Shown here: positions 1 through 11,579 of the stretch, piece by piece
How positions within the stretch are numbered: the first letter of the stretch is position 1
How the letters are laid out: each line of letters starts with the position of its first letter
Assembly (NCBI GenBank): GCA_037127255.1
Contig: JBANSL010000008.1
Location: 7,278,896 to 7,342,895, forward strand
Direction of reading: 5' to 3'
DNA: 64,000 nucleotides
Source: Persicaria tinctoria
Lineage: Eukaryota; Streptophyta; Magnoliopsida; Caryophyllales; Polygonaceae
The notes under the pieces: generated by a model
What the model saw: only the letters and a program-made list of their open reading frames with translations
Told to the model about the DNA's origin: nothing
Database searches by the model: none
Translations under genes and position numbers: made by a program

Positions 1-2250
1 GCGTCCCACGGGGTTGGGTCTTAACTTTGTTCAACAGGATTTGATGCTGCTTGTCGTCTCTATCATCCACACTCGATTCCTAAAATTAGGACCGCTTTTT
101 TCTCTATAAAAACTACTAATCGTACATGATTTGTAAATTAAAATAAACGGAGTACTATTGTATGGACTATTTTAATTTTAATATATTTTGATAATCATTT
201 TATATAATTATTCTTGTAATTATTGATATAAATGCAGTATATTTATAGTTTTTCTTAAAAAATTATACAAGATGCTAAAATGACATTCCATCCATAGTAA
301 ATATCGATTTTCGGTTGTAGAGTGCGTGTTGCCTACTTTATTGCATTTTTTTCGGTTTTTCGTTTTATATTCGACGGTGTTTCGTCTACCGACTAGTCGA
401 CTTATTGAGAATCAAGTCGGAATGATTTCGAATTCTTACTTTATCCAAAAAAAATGGTAAATATCAATTTGATTTTATTTAAAAATTAGTATTTATATCA
501 TTTTTATTACTATTAATAAAACGTACATTAATAGTAAATATCAATTTGAAAAAACAAAGTATGTTTTAAATTACTAAGGGAGTAGTATATTGCCTAGTAT
601 AAGTGGTTAAGTTGTCTATGTTGGAAAAGTCGTGATTGTGTGATCGACTTCATCATTAGGTGACGAGTTCAAATTTAAGGTGTGTATAGTTATCTACGAG
701 TTCTTTACGTGCATTATCCCTCTTTGGCAAATTTTCACTTAGTTCTGTTTATTGGGTTCATATGAGACGAGGTTAATAAATTGATTGAAATTGATAAACT
801 ATGTGAAATAGGGGTTGAAATTACTCCTATTAAATAATATAAACTTCGTATGCAATGGAAAACATTTTTTAACATGAAAAATGGGATTTATAAGATTGTT
901 ATTTCGAACAATCTTGTCTTTTTTCATCTCAAATAAATTCTAATAAAATCCAATAGTATTAGGAAAGAAATCTATTATTTCAAATCCAACATAATTCCTC
1001 ATTCATAGACCCACCATCTTTTTACTTTTACATCCTAAGTTTTAGAGCATTGTGTATCCGATCTTCCCACTTTTATACTTTGTTTTGTGATTCACTTTTT
1101 TTCATGGGTGAAAGATCAAGCATCCCACATTATTAAGAGAGAGAGAGAGAAATGAGAGTGGTTCCGCTGTGAATTTCGGGATCGAATAGAGTGCAGAGGA
1201 CTCCGGGTGATCGGACTTATCTGAGATGTGTGACGGAAGTATCATCCGCGCACCACTACCTGGGCCAATCTGAGTTTCGAACTGATCGCAGACAAAACCT
1301 TCTCCCTCGGACTTCATTAAGTCGACTTCCTTCCAGAGGGAATGCGGGCATACCTCCGTCACAATATATATTATATATGTTCGCGGAGCCATCGTACTCT
1401 ATTAGACTAATTTTTTTAGTTGTCTTTCACCCACCCTCTTTCCCAGAGTCTCTTTCATCTTCTCTCCTCCTATTTATACATTAGGAGCTCCATAAGCATG
1501 ATTCACCACGTGGACACTTGTACATTACTAAGTGTCCAATGTTCTACGAAATGTGGGATGAGGACATAGATGTCACGAGTCATTTGCATATGTAGAAAGA
1601 GTCGTGTAATGTTTACCGTCCCCGAATCGACTTTGATGTTGTCGGTTCAGCCCTCGCATCGGCGGACCAATATTACCGGTACATCGTCGGGATTATAAAG
1701 AAGGATTAGGGCTTTTTTTATATTCATATATAAATATTAAATATCGATATGCAATAATATCTTATATAGCCCTTAAACTCAATACATATCATAAATTCAA
1801 AAAACACTTTAAATAAATATATCAGGATATATTAAGTGATATCGTTATATTAATATACTCCGTGATAATATATCAATCGCTACATATAAAATTTCAAAGT
1901 AATAGTTGCTCAAAAAAAAATGTAAAGTATTTATTGACTTGTGGGTAGTACCCAAAGGTTCCCAGTTTGAACCCGGATATGACCGCTCTTTATTATTATT
2001 ATTATTTATATATGATTATATTCAGTTAGAAAAAGGTAAACTTTAGGGGACGAAAGAAAGGGGTAAAACTTTGGTCAAATAAGCTCTCGATGGAGTGAGG
2101 AGTGAAGACCCAAAGGTGGGACCCACAGGAGCACCAACAGCAGACAAGTAGTGGGACCCACCACCCCATTCACCTTCTCCAAAGCCTACGCTTTCTCCTC
2201 CCTCTTTTTTATGCTGCCTGAATCTCTCTCCCCTGTCTCCTTCCTTCTTC
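1..2250. other. AT-rich intergenic region with repeat debris
   Basis: No convincing gene is visible. The short open frames at 1102-1484 overlap on opposite strands and match no family I recognise. A tRNA-like SINE head may lie near 590-720: an A-box-like TAGTATAAGTGG is followed by a B-box-like GAGTTCAAATTT. A SINE tail near 1950-2000 (GTTTGAACCC, then GACCGCTCTTTATT) resembles the 3' end of the SINE at 17615-17722. A (GA)n run lies at 1136-1151. The last 100 bases become CT-rich and lead into the 5' leader of the Aux/IAA gene. Confidence 0.5.
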
Positions 2251-2363
2251 CCAAATCCCCTCTTTCCCTCTCTCTCTCTCTCTCTCTCCTTCTCTCTCCA
2301 TTAATATTCTCACTCCCCTCTTTCACTTGAATCACTTCCACTCTCTTCCCCCCTCTCTCTCTC
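2200..2363 (+). promoter_or_regulatory. CT-rich 5' leader of the Aux/IAA gene
   Basis: A strongly pyrimidine-rich stretch with a (CT)n run near 2264-2290 sits directly before the start codon at 2364. Such CT tracts are common in plant 5' leaders close to the transcription start. No TATA box was assigned with confidence. Confidence 0.4.
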
Positions 2364-4135
2364 ATGGAAGTTGGTACGGCATCCTCCAAGGAATCGGCGG
2401 GGATGAACCCCAACACAGACGACCACGATCCCGGCCTCGAGCTCGGCCTAGGTCTCAGCCTCGGCACCGGAGGCAGTGGCGCTGTCTCTGCCGGGGTGAA
2501 GTTCCTCACTGCACAGGACCTCCCCTCCGTAGCCCCACACTCCGCCCACGGCTCCTCTCTCCGGCGGCCCCAAACACAGGGAAGACATCTAGGGTTTCAG
2601 GGCGCCATATCCGGAACCAAGAGAGCTGCTGACCGAGACGCTACTGCCTCCTCTCCACCCGCTCCCAGGTTCCCCCAAACCCCTAATTTCACTACTCCTT
2701 CCTTCAGTTTAATTTGGTCTGGAATTTCTGGTTGCATGCTTTGAATTTTTTCACTATTCGACTCGCCTTTTGATTTTCTTGATAAATTGCTGTGAAATTT
2801 ATGAATTGATTGCTCTGTTGCTGAAACCTGGGGTTGTTTGTTTGTGTCTCAATGGGGTTGACATGTTGTCCACTTGACCGGGCCTTCAGGCCCAATTGGA
2901 GGCCCATTGGGCTGTAATCATGAGGGATTGAACCATTATAAACATCTGACTTGCTTGTTGATTTGTTGATCAATGGCTGTGAACTTCATTGTTTTCTCTG
3001 TTGCTGAAATTGGGGAGATTTGTTTCCTGTACTGAAACTTGGGGCTGTTTATTTAACCATTACAAACAGATTTACAGTAGTTTAGGAGCGGTTGTTAGAA
3101 GACATGATGAAGATTTACAGTGTACAGTAGTTTATTAGTGGTTGTTAGAAGACATGATGAAGCTATGAGTCTAGTTTCCAGCTTTGTTTTCCGGGTTTTC
3201 GGGTGGGGTTTTGGAGCGATGCAGATGAGATGAATTGTGAAATGGCATCACAGGTTCAACCAATGCTTGTTGATTTACCAATTCCTATCGATTGAAGTGG
3301 TTTTTCGGGGTTTATTATGATGGAGCAGTCAGGTTGTAGGATGGCCACCTATAAGAACATACAGGATCAACAATCTATCCAGCCAAACCCGAGCTGCAAA
3401 CGCGGAAGATGGAAAGATAAGCGGCGAGTGTGGAAACAAGAAGATGAATAACGGTAATGACAGCAAAGCCAAGATTCCCGCGGTGCAGGAAAATACGCAC
3501 CATGGATTCGTGAAGGTGAACATGGATGGGGTGCAGATCGGCAGGAAGGTTGACTTGAACGCGCACTCTTGTTATGAATCTCTCGCCCAGACAATCGAAG
3601 ATATGTTCTTCAGGCCTTCTGTAAATTCAGTTAGTGAGTTTCCCTTGCCGTCTTTTGTTTCTTCATCAAGGCTTTGTTCTGTTTCCGGTCAGAGTCGTGC
3701 CTGATTGTACTCTGTTCTTGAACTCAGGTGGGGAGAGAGATCAGCAAGGGAAGCCCTCTAAGCTGTTAGATGGATCATCAGAATTCGTGCTGACTTACGA
3801 GGACAAGGATGGGGATTGGATGCTCGTGGGAGACGTTCCTTTCCGGTATGCACTCCTCAGAACCAACTCAACATCATATCCCGTCTTTTGTTCGTAGGAT
3901 CAATCCTGATATTCTCCTCTGACTGTGATTGTAGGATGTTCATAGGCACTGTGAAGAGATTCCGGATCATGAGGACAAGCGAAGCTAACGGATTAGGTAC
4001 TCATCATCTTAGATCAACGCATTGCGATTCCTAGTTGCAATTTCTTGACTAATCCTCCAACATTGCCTTGGCTTTTTAATTTCAGCCCCAAGATTGCAAG
4101 AAAGAAACGGTGGGCCAAGAAGCAAGCCTATATGA
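2364..4135 (+). CDS. Aux/IAA auxin-response repressor, IAA12/IAA13 type
   Basis: Five exons: 2364-2668, 3329-3633, 3728-3845, 3935-3996, 4086-4135; the joined frame is 279 residues. It shows the four Aux/IAA domains in order. Domain I is an EAR repression motif [10 protein letters not shown] at residues 25-34, which recruits TOPLESS. A KR pair lies at 86-87. Domain II is the degron VVGWPPI at 104-110, which binds TIR1/AFB with auxin. Domains III and IV form the PB1 fold from FVKVNMDG (161) through YEDKDGDW (227) to a basic RSKPI C-terminus that acts as a nuclear signal. Family knowledge: a nuclear protein that blocks ARF activators until auxin triggers its degradation. The SQ before VVGWPPI and the tail after TSEANGLAPR match the IAA12/BODENLOS-IAA13 branch. 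The usually invariant Trp after GDVP is Phe242 here. Intron 1 (660 bp) is the longest. The degron is intact, so auxin control is expected. Confidence 0.93.
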
Positions 4136-5149
4136 ACAAAGTTGAAGAACAGATTTTAAAAAGAAAACATAGAAATTTAGCTTGTAAGTTGAAGGCCTTT
4201 GCTAAAGAAGATCGGCTTCTCACCTCTTGTTCACCTTGTCTTTCGGATGTGTCTCTTTCAGTTTAAGTTTGTCGTTAAATTTACTCCTTGTGTGAGTGTC
4301 GTATACAATCTGCAGAATGGCAAGACGAATGCCTCTCATACTGTAAATATGGGAGTTTTTTGAGTTCATTTATAGGGTTTGGCTTCTTGATGCTTTGTAC
4401 TTGGTTGTCGAAGGAGGATCTAGGTGTGTTGTTTAATCAATACTAGTATTCGTCGTCGAAAATTACTAGTTCCTCATTTGACCCTTCAGTTTGTGTTGGA
4501 TTTGTGATCAATCAAGTGAAAGAAAAAAAGCATTCATTTTAATGGTTGAATTGAAGCTACCTGTATCTTGCAGTTTCATCAACTCAGATGCTTTAGAAGT
4601 GTGAGCTCTGAAATTTATCAGCTCAAACAAAGTGAGGGATCTCAAAAACAAAATCATTGAAAGAAGTGCATGTCAAATGAGTAACTAGTTGCTTACAATG
4701 GGTGTGTTTCAATCGGTTGATTTCAAAAAACCTTGTATGGGGAGAGTAAATGCAAAAAGATTATTTTGAAGTTTAAATGAGAATCTTGTTTACGTAGTTA
4801 TTTGTTGGGAGTGTATTTGATATGAAACGACAAAATACTTTGATAACAATCGGAGTAATAAACTTCAGTTTTTTTTTTTTTATAAATAAATTCTTTTCTA
4901 TTCCATACGAAAATGATATTTCTGTTTTCGTATCAAAATAATTGATGTTTGACAACAAATTTTGTAAGATGTTAAAAAATCTATTAAATATCAACTTTTT
5001 AAAATAATTTTTGAAAAAACATTAATGAAATAGTTAATATTTTATTAAAAAATTTATCATTAAAAAAACGTGTTGAAAGTAAAACATCAAATATTATAAA
5101 ACGCTGCATGTTATTATATATATAAAGACAAATATATTTTGTGATGATT

Positions 5150-5272
5150 ATGCCCTATTGTTTTGGGTCTATCGAAAACACTCTCTCGACTAGTTCGGAG
5201 TAAGAGTGTGTACGTCCTGATCTCCCAGACCATGTCTTATCGCGGGATATACATATACTAGATTGTTGTTGT
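5150..5272 (+). mobile_element. Au-like SINE 3' portion
   Basis: The block CTCTCTCGACTAGTTCGG, then a TGCGTACGTC-like string (GTGTACGTCC), CCCAGACC, a GCGGGATATAC-like string, and a terminal TTGTTGTTGTT run follows the layout of the 3' half of plant Au SINEs. Related copies occur at 26948-27043 (+) and 38705-38830 (-). No 5' tRNA-like head or target duplication was recognised. Confidence 0.55.
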
Positions 5273-6942
5273 TATAATCCTTCAATTTTTAAAAAAATTA
5301 TTAATAGAAGGTATTTTTCAATTGGAGGTTGAAAATGTAATTTGGCCAAACTTATGGGCAGTGACTGACCAATATGTACTGAACAGGTTAGACAAAGAAG
5401 AGTGAGTTAGGTAGCTTTCAAGTAGAAGTCATTTTATGGATTGGACAAATTTGTTTAATTTAAGGGTTCAATCTCAGCAAGTATAAAAAAGTGAGGTGAA
5501 CCCCCTCTGTATTAGTCTAGTAATAAATGTGATAAGGTGATGACTTGTAGACAGAGGCCAGCAGAAGCTGGGGAGTTAATGGCAACAGTTTGTGTTGGCT
5601 ACTTTCAAAACCCTAGAAATAGAAAAGAGGAAAAAGCATGCAGGAGGAGTAATCAGTGACAGTGAGTGCTAGTGCCCTAGTGTTAGGGAGCTTGCCATCA
5701 TCATCTTCACATTTAATGAGGAGAGTACAAAATCATACTCTTTCTCCCAACTTCAGTTGCACAATTTTGCAAATTACAAACCAGCTCTCTATTAACAAAA
5801 AAATAATAAAAAATGGGTGTGTTTTTCGGTGAAATTTACAAGTCTTACTAAGGCGAGTAAGGCGACCTCCTCTGGGTTCTTCTCTCGTAAAATTCATCTG
5901 AAGTTCCTCATATCGTAAAAGATTCGTTCTACAAGGGTTCCTCCTCCTTCTAGATCTCCCCTTTGAACGTACACTACCAAGTGCGGGTGTGTAGTTATGA
6001 GTTACAGAGGGCAGTGTCAAAGACGATGTGATGTAAGATAAGGCAGTATTGTCAGATCCGTCCCACGACAGATCTTTCTAAAATGGGTGGATGTCGTATG
6101 GTGAGATTGGAATTTCATCAACAATGCAACAATGAACGTCGTACACGCAGAGTAGTCCATAGCAAATTCTCCAATACCGGTCAAGAATGATTCGAATTTC
6201 GGTTATTTCGAAGTTGTGTGTGTTTTAGGTTACGATTGTTTGGGGTGGGTGATTTTGGTTCAGGAATGATTTGGGTGGATTCCTTTTTTAGGTTTTTGAG
6301 CTATTTGGGTTTGGGTCAAGTTTTGGATATTGAATTTAGATGAAATTTCAATTCTCATGTCATTTGAGTTCAGGGCGGATTAAGTCGAGTTTTCGGGTTT
6401 TGGTCAGATCTTGTCAGCTCTACGCCTCTACCCACTCGACAAGTAATGCTCGTATGTCTCTCACTATATAGTTTTCATATGGACTCACACACTTGATGTA
6501 GTAGTATGTGAGCTACAAAATTACATAAGCTTAGTGTAAATAATTTATGATTATTGAAGGTACATTAACAATTTCTAGGCAATTTAATTGATACTAAAAT
6601 TTGTATTGTAATTGTTATGGAGAATGTTGGCAAGCAACAACATTAAAACATTAGCCTTTAATTGATACTAAAATTTATGTGGCCAGCCTTGTTTACTTAT
6701 CTTTCTTCCTCTGAAACAAAAGTGAATAGAAGAAAGATTACCTCTCAAAACATATACTTAGCTTTAGAGTCTGTTTGGCTCGTGCATTATGATGTAAATG
6801 AAAGGGCGTTGTGGGAGCAAAAGGCATTGTAGAGACCGGGGAGGAGAGCATGCGGTGGCTCGAACCCCCGGAAAAATATGTTAAAAAAAATTTAATTTAT
6901 TTTTTATATATATAGTGAAAGAGGTGTTAGAATAACCCAAGT

Positions 6943-7180
6943 ATATCGTAGCACAATTGGTATGAGACTGGTAATAGGAGAATGAAGGTTGGGGGGTTCA
7001 AATCACCGGTCTGCCCTCAATTTTCAATACGGACACTCAATTTCTCTTTGCCTTTCTTGTTCTTGAGCGTTCCTATTGAGGCCTACAATTTTGTATTCCT
7101 TCTCGTTTTGAAGTTAATATACATTGCGTTTTTCGTGGTCATTGTTGCTTTGTTTGTGCTTTCAGGCATGAACTAGGGCA
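6943..7180 (+). mobile_element. Possible tRNA-derived SINE
   Basis: The tRNA-like head has an A box TAGCACAATTGG (about 6950) and a B box GGTTCAAATCA (about 7008) at a spacing typical of an internal RNA polymerase III promoter. The downstream body has no recognised family. The 3' limit is arbitrary, because I found no target-site duplication. Confidence 0.4.
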
Positions 7181-8360
7181 AATCAAAACATACTAGCATC
7201 ACTCCTGTACATAGTTGATGTACCTAACTGATCATCATATACAATAAGACTAGCATTACAAATTTCTAATAAAACAAAACATGAACAGACAGGCAACCAA
7301 AGGAAGAGCCTTCATGAATGATGCTCCTGTTAGCATAATAAGCAAGGCATATTGAGGGAAGTCACTTGTACCTCCAGGCTCCAACAGATGTCCTCACAGA
7401 TCGAAGGCAACAACTTTGATGGTGAACAAAAAACATTGATTGTGTATTTGTATGGATTCCACTTGAAAGCTTGTGTTGCCTTGGATGATGGAGTTGAGTT
7501 ACTCAAGTCTAAAGTATAAGACAGCGACTGGATTCAAAAAGGGTTGCTCGGATCTATGTTTAGACAAAGCAAAATAGAAGCCCAGGCAAAAGAAGATGGC
7601 AACCATGAATAGTAAGATGCAACGGGAAGGGGTCAAAATTCACCTGAATCAGAGAAATAAGATTTTAGGATTAGGAAATGCTTGTTCAGATTCAGATTTA
7701 GCTGTGACAAGTGATAAAAACATGTTTTCACAGGTGGTCTTTTGATTGAGCAGAAAGGACGAGAAGATCAGCAGCAAAACACAGAGGTACTAGAGGAAAT
7801 CTATAGCAAAGATTCAAGTCGAAAACAGTAAAACACACACATATTGTGATATAGGCAAGGACTTCAGGAAGAGTTACCAACTTACAACTTCTGCAAACAT
7901 TGCCTAATGGATCCTTACTGAACAAGAAAAGGAATCAAGATCGAGATTTATAAAAAAGGCTACATCTTCAAATCCCAGTCAAAATCTTTAAGAGGCTAGA
8001 GCAATTTCTCATAAAATTGGTAATCACAAGTGGATAATATGCAGGGCTCTTAGTATGTGATAGTTTGCAATCAGATTAGAGCATTTGTCCGATCCGTGAT
8101 ATCATACTGTCATTTTTCTTCATAAACATAAGCACTTAATGATGGCAGGATAAGAAATCCTGCAGCATCTTTCAAGTGTGTTAGAACCCCAAAAAATAGA
8201 GAGCAAAAATGAAGAGCGATTGACTGATTGTGATAACAAAGTTAAAAATCCCAAGTAGATGGAGATGGAGAGTGTAGATGAGGCAAGTGTTACCTTGCAT
8301 CATGAGTCCATTAAGCACTTCACAGCACGCAAAAAATCCAGTAATTGCTAAGAAACTGAA

Positions 8361-10337
8361 TCAATGGTGGCATATGGCAGGCTTCCCAGCATATTCGTCT
8401 GGCACCCCATAATCAATGGTAAGATCTTTCATAGGAGGGATGGCCTCCATAGCAAATAACATAATTCGAGGAAACATCAAGTTGTTGTGATCATGGAGGA
8501 CAAACTGTGTCATCACATTGGGAATTACACTGTGGGCAATGTAACAAGAAACATTTCTCATACTTGAAACATCCATTGCGAAATCAAGAGATGGAAGTGA
8601 GGGATGTGATGGCTGGATATAATCTGGATATACTTTTGACAAGTTACCCCATTCCATCCATTTTGGTGCAAAGCGCCCGGGATATATGAGATTGTCACCG
8701 GTCATACTCAAAACTTGTGCTTGCTCCCGACTAAGAACAATGCCTGAATATTCACAAATAAAAGAACCAGCCTGTATCAGATCCAAAGTTCGAACTCTCC
8801 ACTCTCTTCCTCTTGTCCTAAAGACTTCTAACCTATGCCTCAGCCCTCCTTGGCTCACGCGGTTTCTGCAAGTAGGCGGGCAATGACAATTTGCACCACA
8901 TTCAAAAATCACAGGCTTCCCTCTCAACAGAAATCCATGATGATCATAAGGAATCTCGCCCCCATTTTTTAATGCACACAAGCAATTATCAGTGCACCCA
9001 GCAACACATCCACAGCCAGCAGCATTACCTGAGCTTCGATACAAAAATGGAGGGAAAACGGACCTTGGAAGATACTCAAAGCACATTGGCCCATAGTCAA
9101 AATCCACATCATTGAAGAGAAAAACTGACACAGCCTCTTTCTTTGTGGACAAATCAAGAGTCAAGTAACCCTTAGGCCTGAGCTCCAGTGGCCGAGTCCT
9201 AAGAGTCTTAGCAAACCCAAATATGCTGCTCCCCATCGTATCCTGGTCCTTGATTCTCACCAGTCTAAACTTATAAACACTATAACCGGACTTACCAACA
9301 TCGCGCCACGAAGCCTCAATCTTATACAACCCATCATAAACGAAATACTTAATGCCTTCAAACTTCAATCCTCTGATCACCCTAACTTCATACCCATACT
9401 CCATACTCTTCAGCAACCCCAAGTTACCACTCTCCGGTTTCTGATCAGAGCACTGCTTATTAAACTTATCCCGCCCACCATGGCCGGAGTAGATCAGCAC
9501 GTCTCCGGAATCCTCATCATCCTCATATCCACCTGAAACAATTATACTAGTAGCAATAGGGAAGCCATTGTCGCTCTCAATAGAGGTCAAATAATCAATT
9601 CCAGCTTGGGGCTGACCGTGCAACCCTACCACACACATCTCCATTCTAAAGAAGAACACATCACCTATGTTAATCCCCGGGATCGATCCAACGATCTTCT
9701 TATCGGTATGCAGCCACAAATCACGCTCTTTCATGAGCGTAGCAGCTCGCAAATCGGCCCTCTCAGTCCTCGCCTTCCCATGCCCCAACCGTTTCTCCGT
9801 CTCAAACATGGAAAATAACCGCAGCGAATCGTAAAGCAATCGAGTTTTCCTTACCATTTCCCGGTCGTAGTTGTAGTCGCCGTGGGGCATGAAGTTGCAC
9901 CTCATGAGCTTCCGCTTCTGGCGCTTGCAGCTACGAGCGGCAGCGACGGCGCTCTCGTCGGCAACCGTAACGATCGCGCCGGAAATCGCATCCAAGGCCT
10001 CGAGGCCAATCTCGCCGGGCCGCTTCTCTCTGTTGGAGAACGCCAGCTTGAACATCTCAGAAATCCGCGCGAATTCGGTGTAGACGTTCCCGGTGTCAGG
10101 CGAAGACGCCGCTTGAGGAGGCGCCGGAGATTCAGCGAGCGGCAAATTCGGGGTTTCAGGCAGGGGTACTTCATCGAGGGGCTCCGTCTTCGGCTCGAGT
10201 TTGGGGCGGAGCAGCGGGGTGGCGCTGGTGGTAGCGGAACCGTCACCGGCGGTGAAGGTGAAGGTGAAGGAGGGGGGAATCGGGGTTGGGGGTTCGGAGA
10301 GGTGGTTGAGGTCATGAAATTGAACGGAGGCGGCCAT
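8361..10337 (-). CDS. SUVH2/SUVH9-like SRA-SET protein (RNA-directed DNA methylation factor)
   Basis: One intronless frame of 658 residues, the usual SUVH2/9 length. A low-complexity Pro-rich N-terminus and the two-helix stretch YDSLRLF (169) are followed by an SRA (YDG) methyl-cytosine-binding domain at about 215-365 (GSIPGINIGDVFFFRME, YDGLYKI), a Cys-rich pre-SET domain (about 440-492) and a SET domain (about 497-645) ending in DYGVPDE, with no post-SET cysteines. Known of the family: SUVH2 and SUVH9 lack methyltransferase activity, bind methylated DNA through SRA, and recruit RNA polymerase V with the DDR complex. This fits here. The NHS motif of active SET domains reads AHS (601-603), and the GWG cofactor motif reads EWR (512-514). 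The alternative of an active SUVH1/3 or SUVH4 enzyme is disfavoured by the missing post-SET and by closer family resemblance. The start at 10337 gives the first Met of the open frame. Confidence 0.92.
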   Translation of the reverse strand: MAASVQFHDLNHLSEPPTPIPPSFTFTFTAGDGSATTSATPLLRPKLEPKTEPLDEVPLPETPNLPLAESPAPPQAASSPDTGNVYTEFARISEMFKLAFSNREKRPGEIGLEALDAISGAIVTVADESAVAAARSCKRQKRKLMRCNFMPHGDYNYDREMVRKTRLLYDSLRLFSMFETEKRLGHGKARTERADLRAATLMKERDLWLHTDKKIVGSIPGINIGDVFFFRMEMCVVGLHGQPQAGIDYLTSIESDNGFPIATSIIVSGGYEDDEDSGDVLIYSGHGGRDKFNKQCSDQKPESGNLGLLKSMEYGYEVRVIRGLKFEGIKYFVYDGLYKIEASWRDVGKSGYSVYKFRLVRIKDQDTMGSSIFGFAKTLRTRPLELRPKGYLTLDLSTKKEAVSVFLFNDVDFDYGPMCFEYLPRSVFPPFLYRSSGNAAGCGCVAGCTDNCLCALKNGGEIPYDHHGFLLRGKPVIFECGANCHCPPTCRNRVSQGGLRHRLEVFRTRGREWRVRTLDLIQAGSFICEYSGIVLSREQAQVLSMTGDNLIYPGRFAPKWMEWGNLSKVYPDYIQPSHPSLPSLDFAMDVSSMRNVSCYIAHSVIPNVMTQFVLHDHNNLMFPRIMLFAMEAIPPMKDLTIDYGVPDEYAGKPAICHH

Positions 10338-10480
10338 GTTAGAGAGAGAGGATGAGGGAGTTGGGAGCGGAGGGGCGAGGTCGTGAGGAGGTCGGGAATG
10401 GCGGACGGTGGGGGGAAGCGGTGGTTAGGGTTTCAGCTTCGACTGGAGAGTGGAGAGTGAGATGCTGACGCAGGTGAAAG
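10338..10480 (-). promoter_or_regulatory. Probable 5' leader of the SUVH2/9-like gene
   Basis: The GC-rich stretch immediately upstream of the start codon shows CT-rich sequence on the minus strand (GAGAGAGAGG on +). This is typical of a plant 5' UTR. No TATA element was assigned. Confidence 0.35.
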
Positions 10481-10632
10481 GAATAAGCTACTCCGTATCA
10501 ACGTGCCTCTATTACAGTGAAAAGGATATTTTTAATAAAGAAATTATTTAGAAAACACATTTTTATTCCATTTAAATTTAAACTCAAATGTGCACAGCGC
10601 CACCGCGCGGGAATCCGCTATCAAAATATTAT

Positions 10633-10866
10633 TCCATCCGTCTCGTTTTATCGGTCACTTTTAATTAATACTCCAACATCTACTCCCATTTTACTTTTTA
10701 ACCCCATTTTTTAAGATCTGAGACCTCTATAAAATATTTTAAAAAATAAAATATTAATAAATATAAATATTATTTTACAAAATGAATAAAAAAACTTAAT
10801 AATTTATAATAAAAAATTAAAAACGTGCTAAAAAAAAAGTGATCTATATTTTGATACGAATGTAGT
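10633..10866. mobile_element. Decayed Stowaway-like MITE
   Basis: The left end CCATCCGTCTCGTTTTATC and GGTCACTTTT pair imperfectly with a right end that reads, reverse-complemented, ACATTCGTATCAAAATATAG and ATCACTTTT. The interior is AT-rich. The CTCCCTCCGT-type terminus is that of plant Tc1/mariner MITEs, here mutated at both ends. Confidence 0.5.
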
Positions 10867-11118
10867 AATAAAATAATAAATAGAATTAATACGGAAAAAA
10901 AAAATCTATTCATTTTCAACATATGTTTTCAATATTTTATATTCATCAACAATTCGAATTTATAAAAAAAAACTTCAATTTGCTATTTTTAAAAAAATCT
11001 ATACATTTTCAACATGTGTTTAAATATTTTAGGTTCATCAACAGTCCGTGCGTGGTTATAAAAAAAAACTCGATTTATTTTGTATGAGTTCCGCTCTATA
11101 GAGTTTATATTATTTCAT

Positions 11119-11355
11119 AATTTTTAACACAAATTTCACATAGCTTATCAATTTTTTTTATCAGTTTATAAATTTCAATCATCTTATTAACCCCGCGATT
11201 CACTAACCTTAGCCATCTATAGACACACAGGCTGGATCAATTTTTAACACAAATTTCACATAGCTTATCAATTTTTTATATCAGTTTATAAATTTCAATT
11301 TGCTATTGGGCCTGTTTTGAATGATGTATGGGCCAAACTATAGACACACAAGCTA
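11119..11355. repeat. Two-copy tandem duplication, about 120 bp period
   Basis: A 61-bp block that starts with AATTTTTAACACAAATTTCA occurs at 11119-11179 and again, nearly unchanged, at 11239-11299. A flanking TATAGACACACA string is also repeated (about 11217 and 11339). The duplicated unit is therefore about 120 bp. Confidence 0.8.
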
Positions 11356-11420
11356 TGGGCTTGAGCCCAACAACTACAATGATCCAACCCTCAAAGGTAC
11401 CGCCGGGATTCAATAACTCA

Positions 11421-11579
11421 CCGCCACATGTGGTAAACCTCGGCACGTGATCCAGTCCATAAGATTATTTCCACCGCCACATGTGGTAAACCTCGGCACG
11501 TGATCCAGTCCATAAGATTATTTCCACCGCCACATGTGGTAAACCCCGGCCCGTGATCCAGCCTGTAAGATCATTACCA
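11421..11579. repeat. 3 x 53-bp tandem repeat with E-box and G-box sites
   Basis: Three head-to-tail copies start at 11421, 11474 and 11527. Each has the palindrome CACATGTG (11425, 11478, 11531). Copies 1 and 2 also have the G-box CACGTG (11444, 11497), which in copy 3 has changed to CCCGTG. Copies 1 and 2 are nearly identical; copy 3 differs at several bases. The array lies about 1.1 kb upstream of the SUVH2/9-like start codon. These motifs are binding sites for plant bHLH (MYC, PIF) and bZIP factors; any role for that gene is inference. Confidence 0.85.

Larger units (their letters stand above)
4136..8360. other. Intergenic region and probable 3' regions of both flanking genes
   Basis: The first few hundred bases are probably the Aux/IAA 3' UTR. 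No supported gene follows. It holds an Au-like SINE tail (about 5150-5272), a degenerate GGGTTTGGGTC-rich stretch (6200-6420) that resembles the hAT-like element near 20 kb, and a tRNA-derived SINE head at 6943. Between 7200 and 8360 the minus strand has several donor-like sites (for example CAG/GTGAAT near 7640), so this may be transcribed 3' sequence of the SUVH gene, but nothing here codes recognisably. Confidence 0.4.

Noticed and set aside
1102..1484. Overlapping 96- and 97-codon frames on opposite strands
   Set aside because: No recognisable family, and low-complexity composition at both ends.
9882..10355. 157-codon frame on the plus strand opposite the SUVH2/9-like gene
   Set aside because: It is a GC-rich shadow of the conserved minus-strand coding sequence and has no family features.
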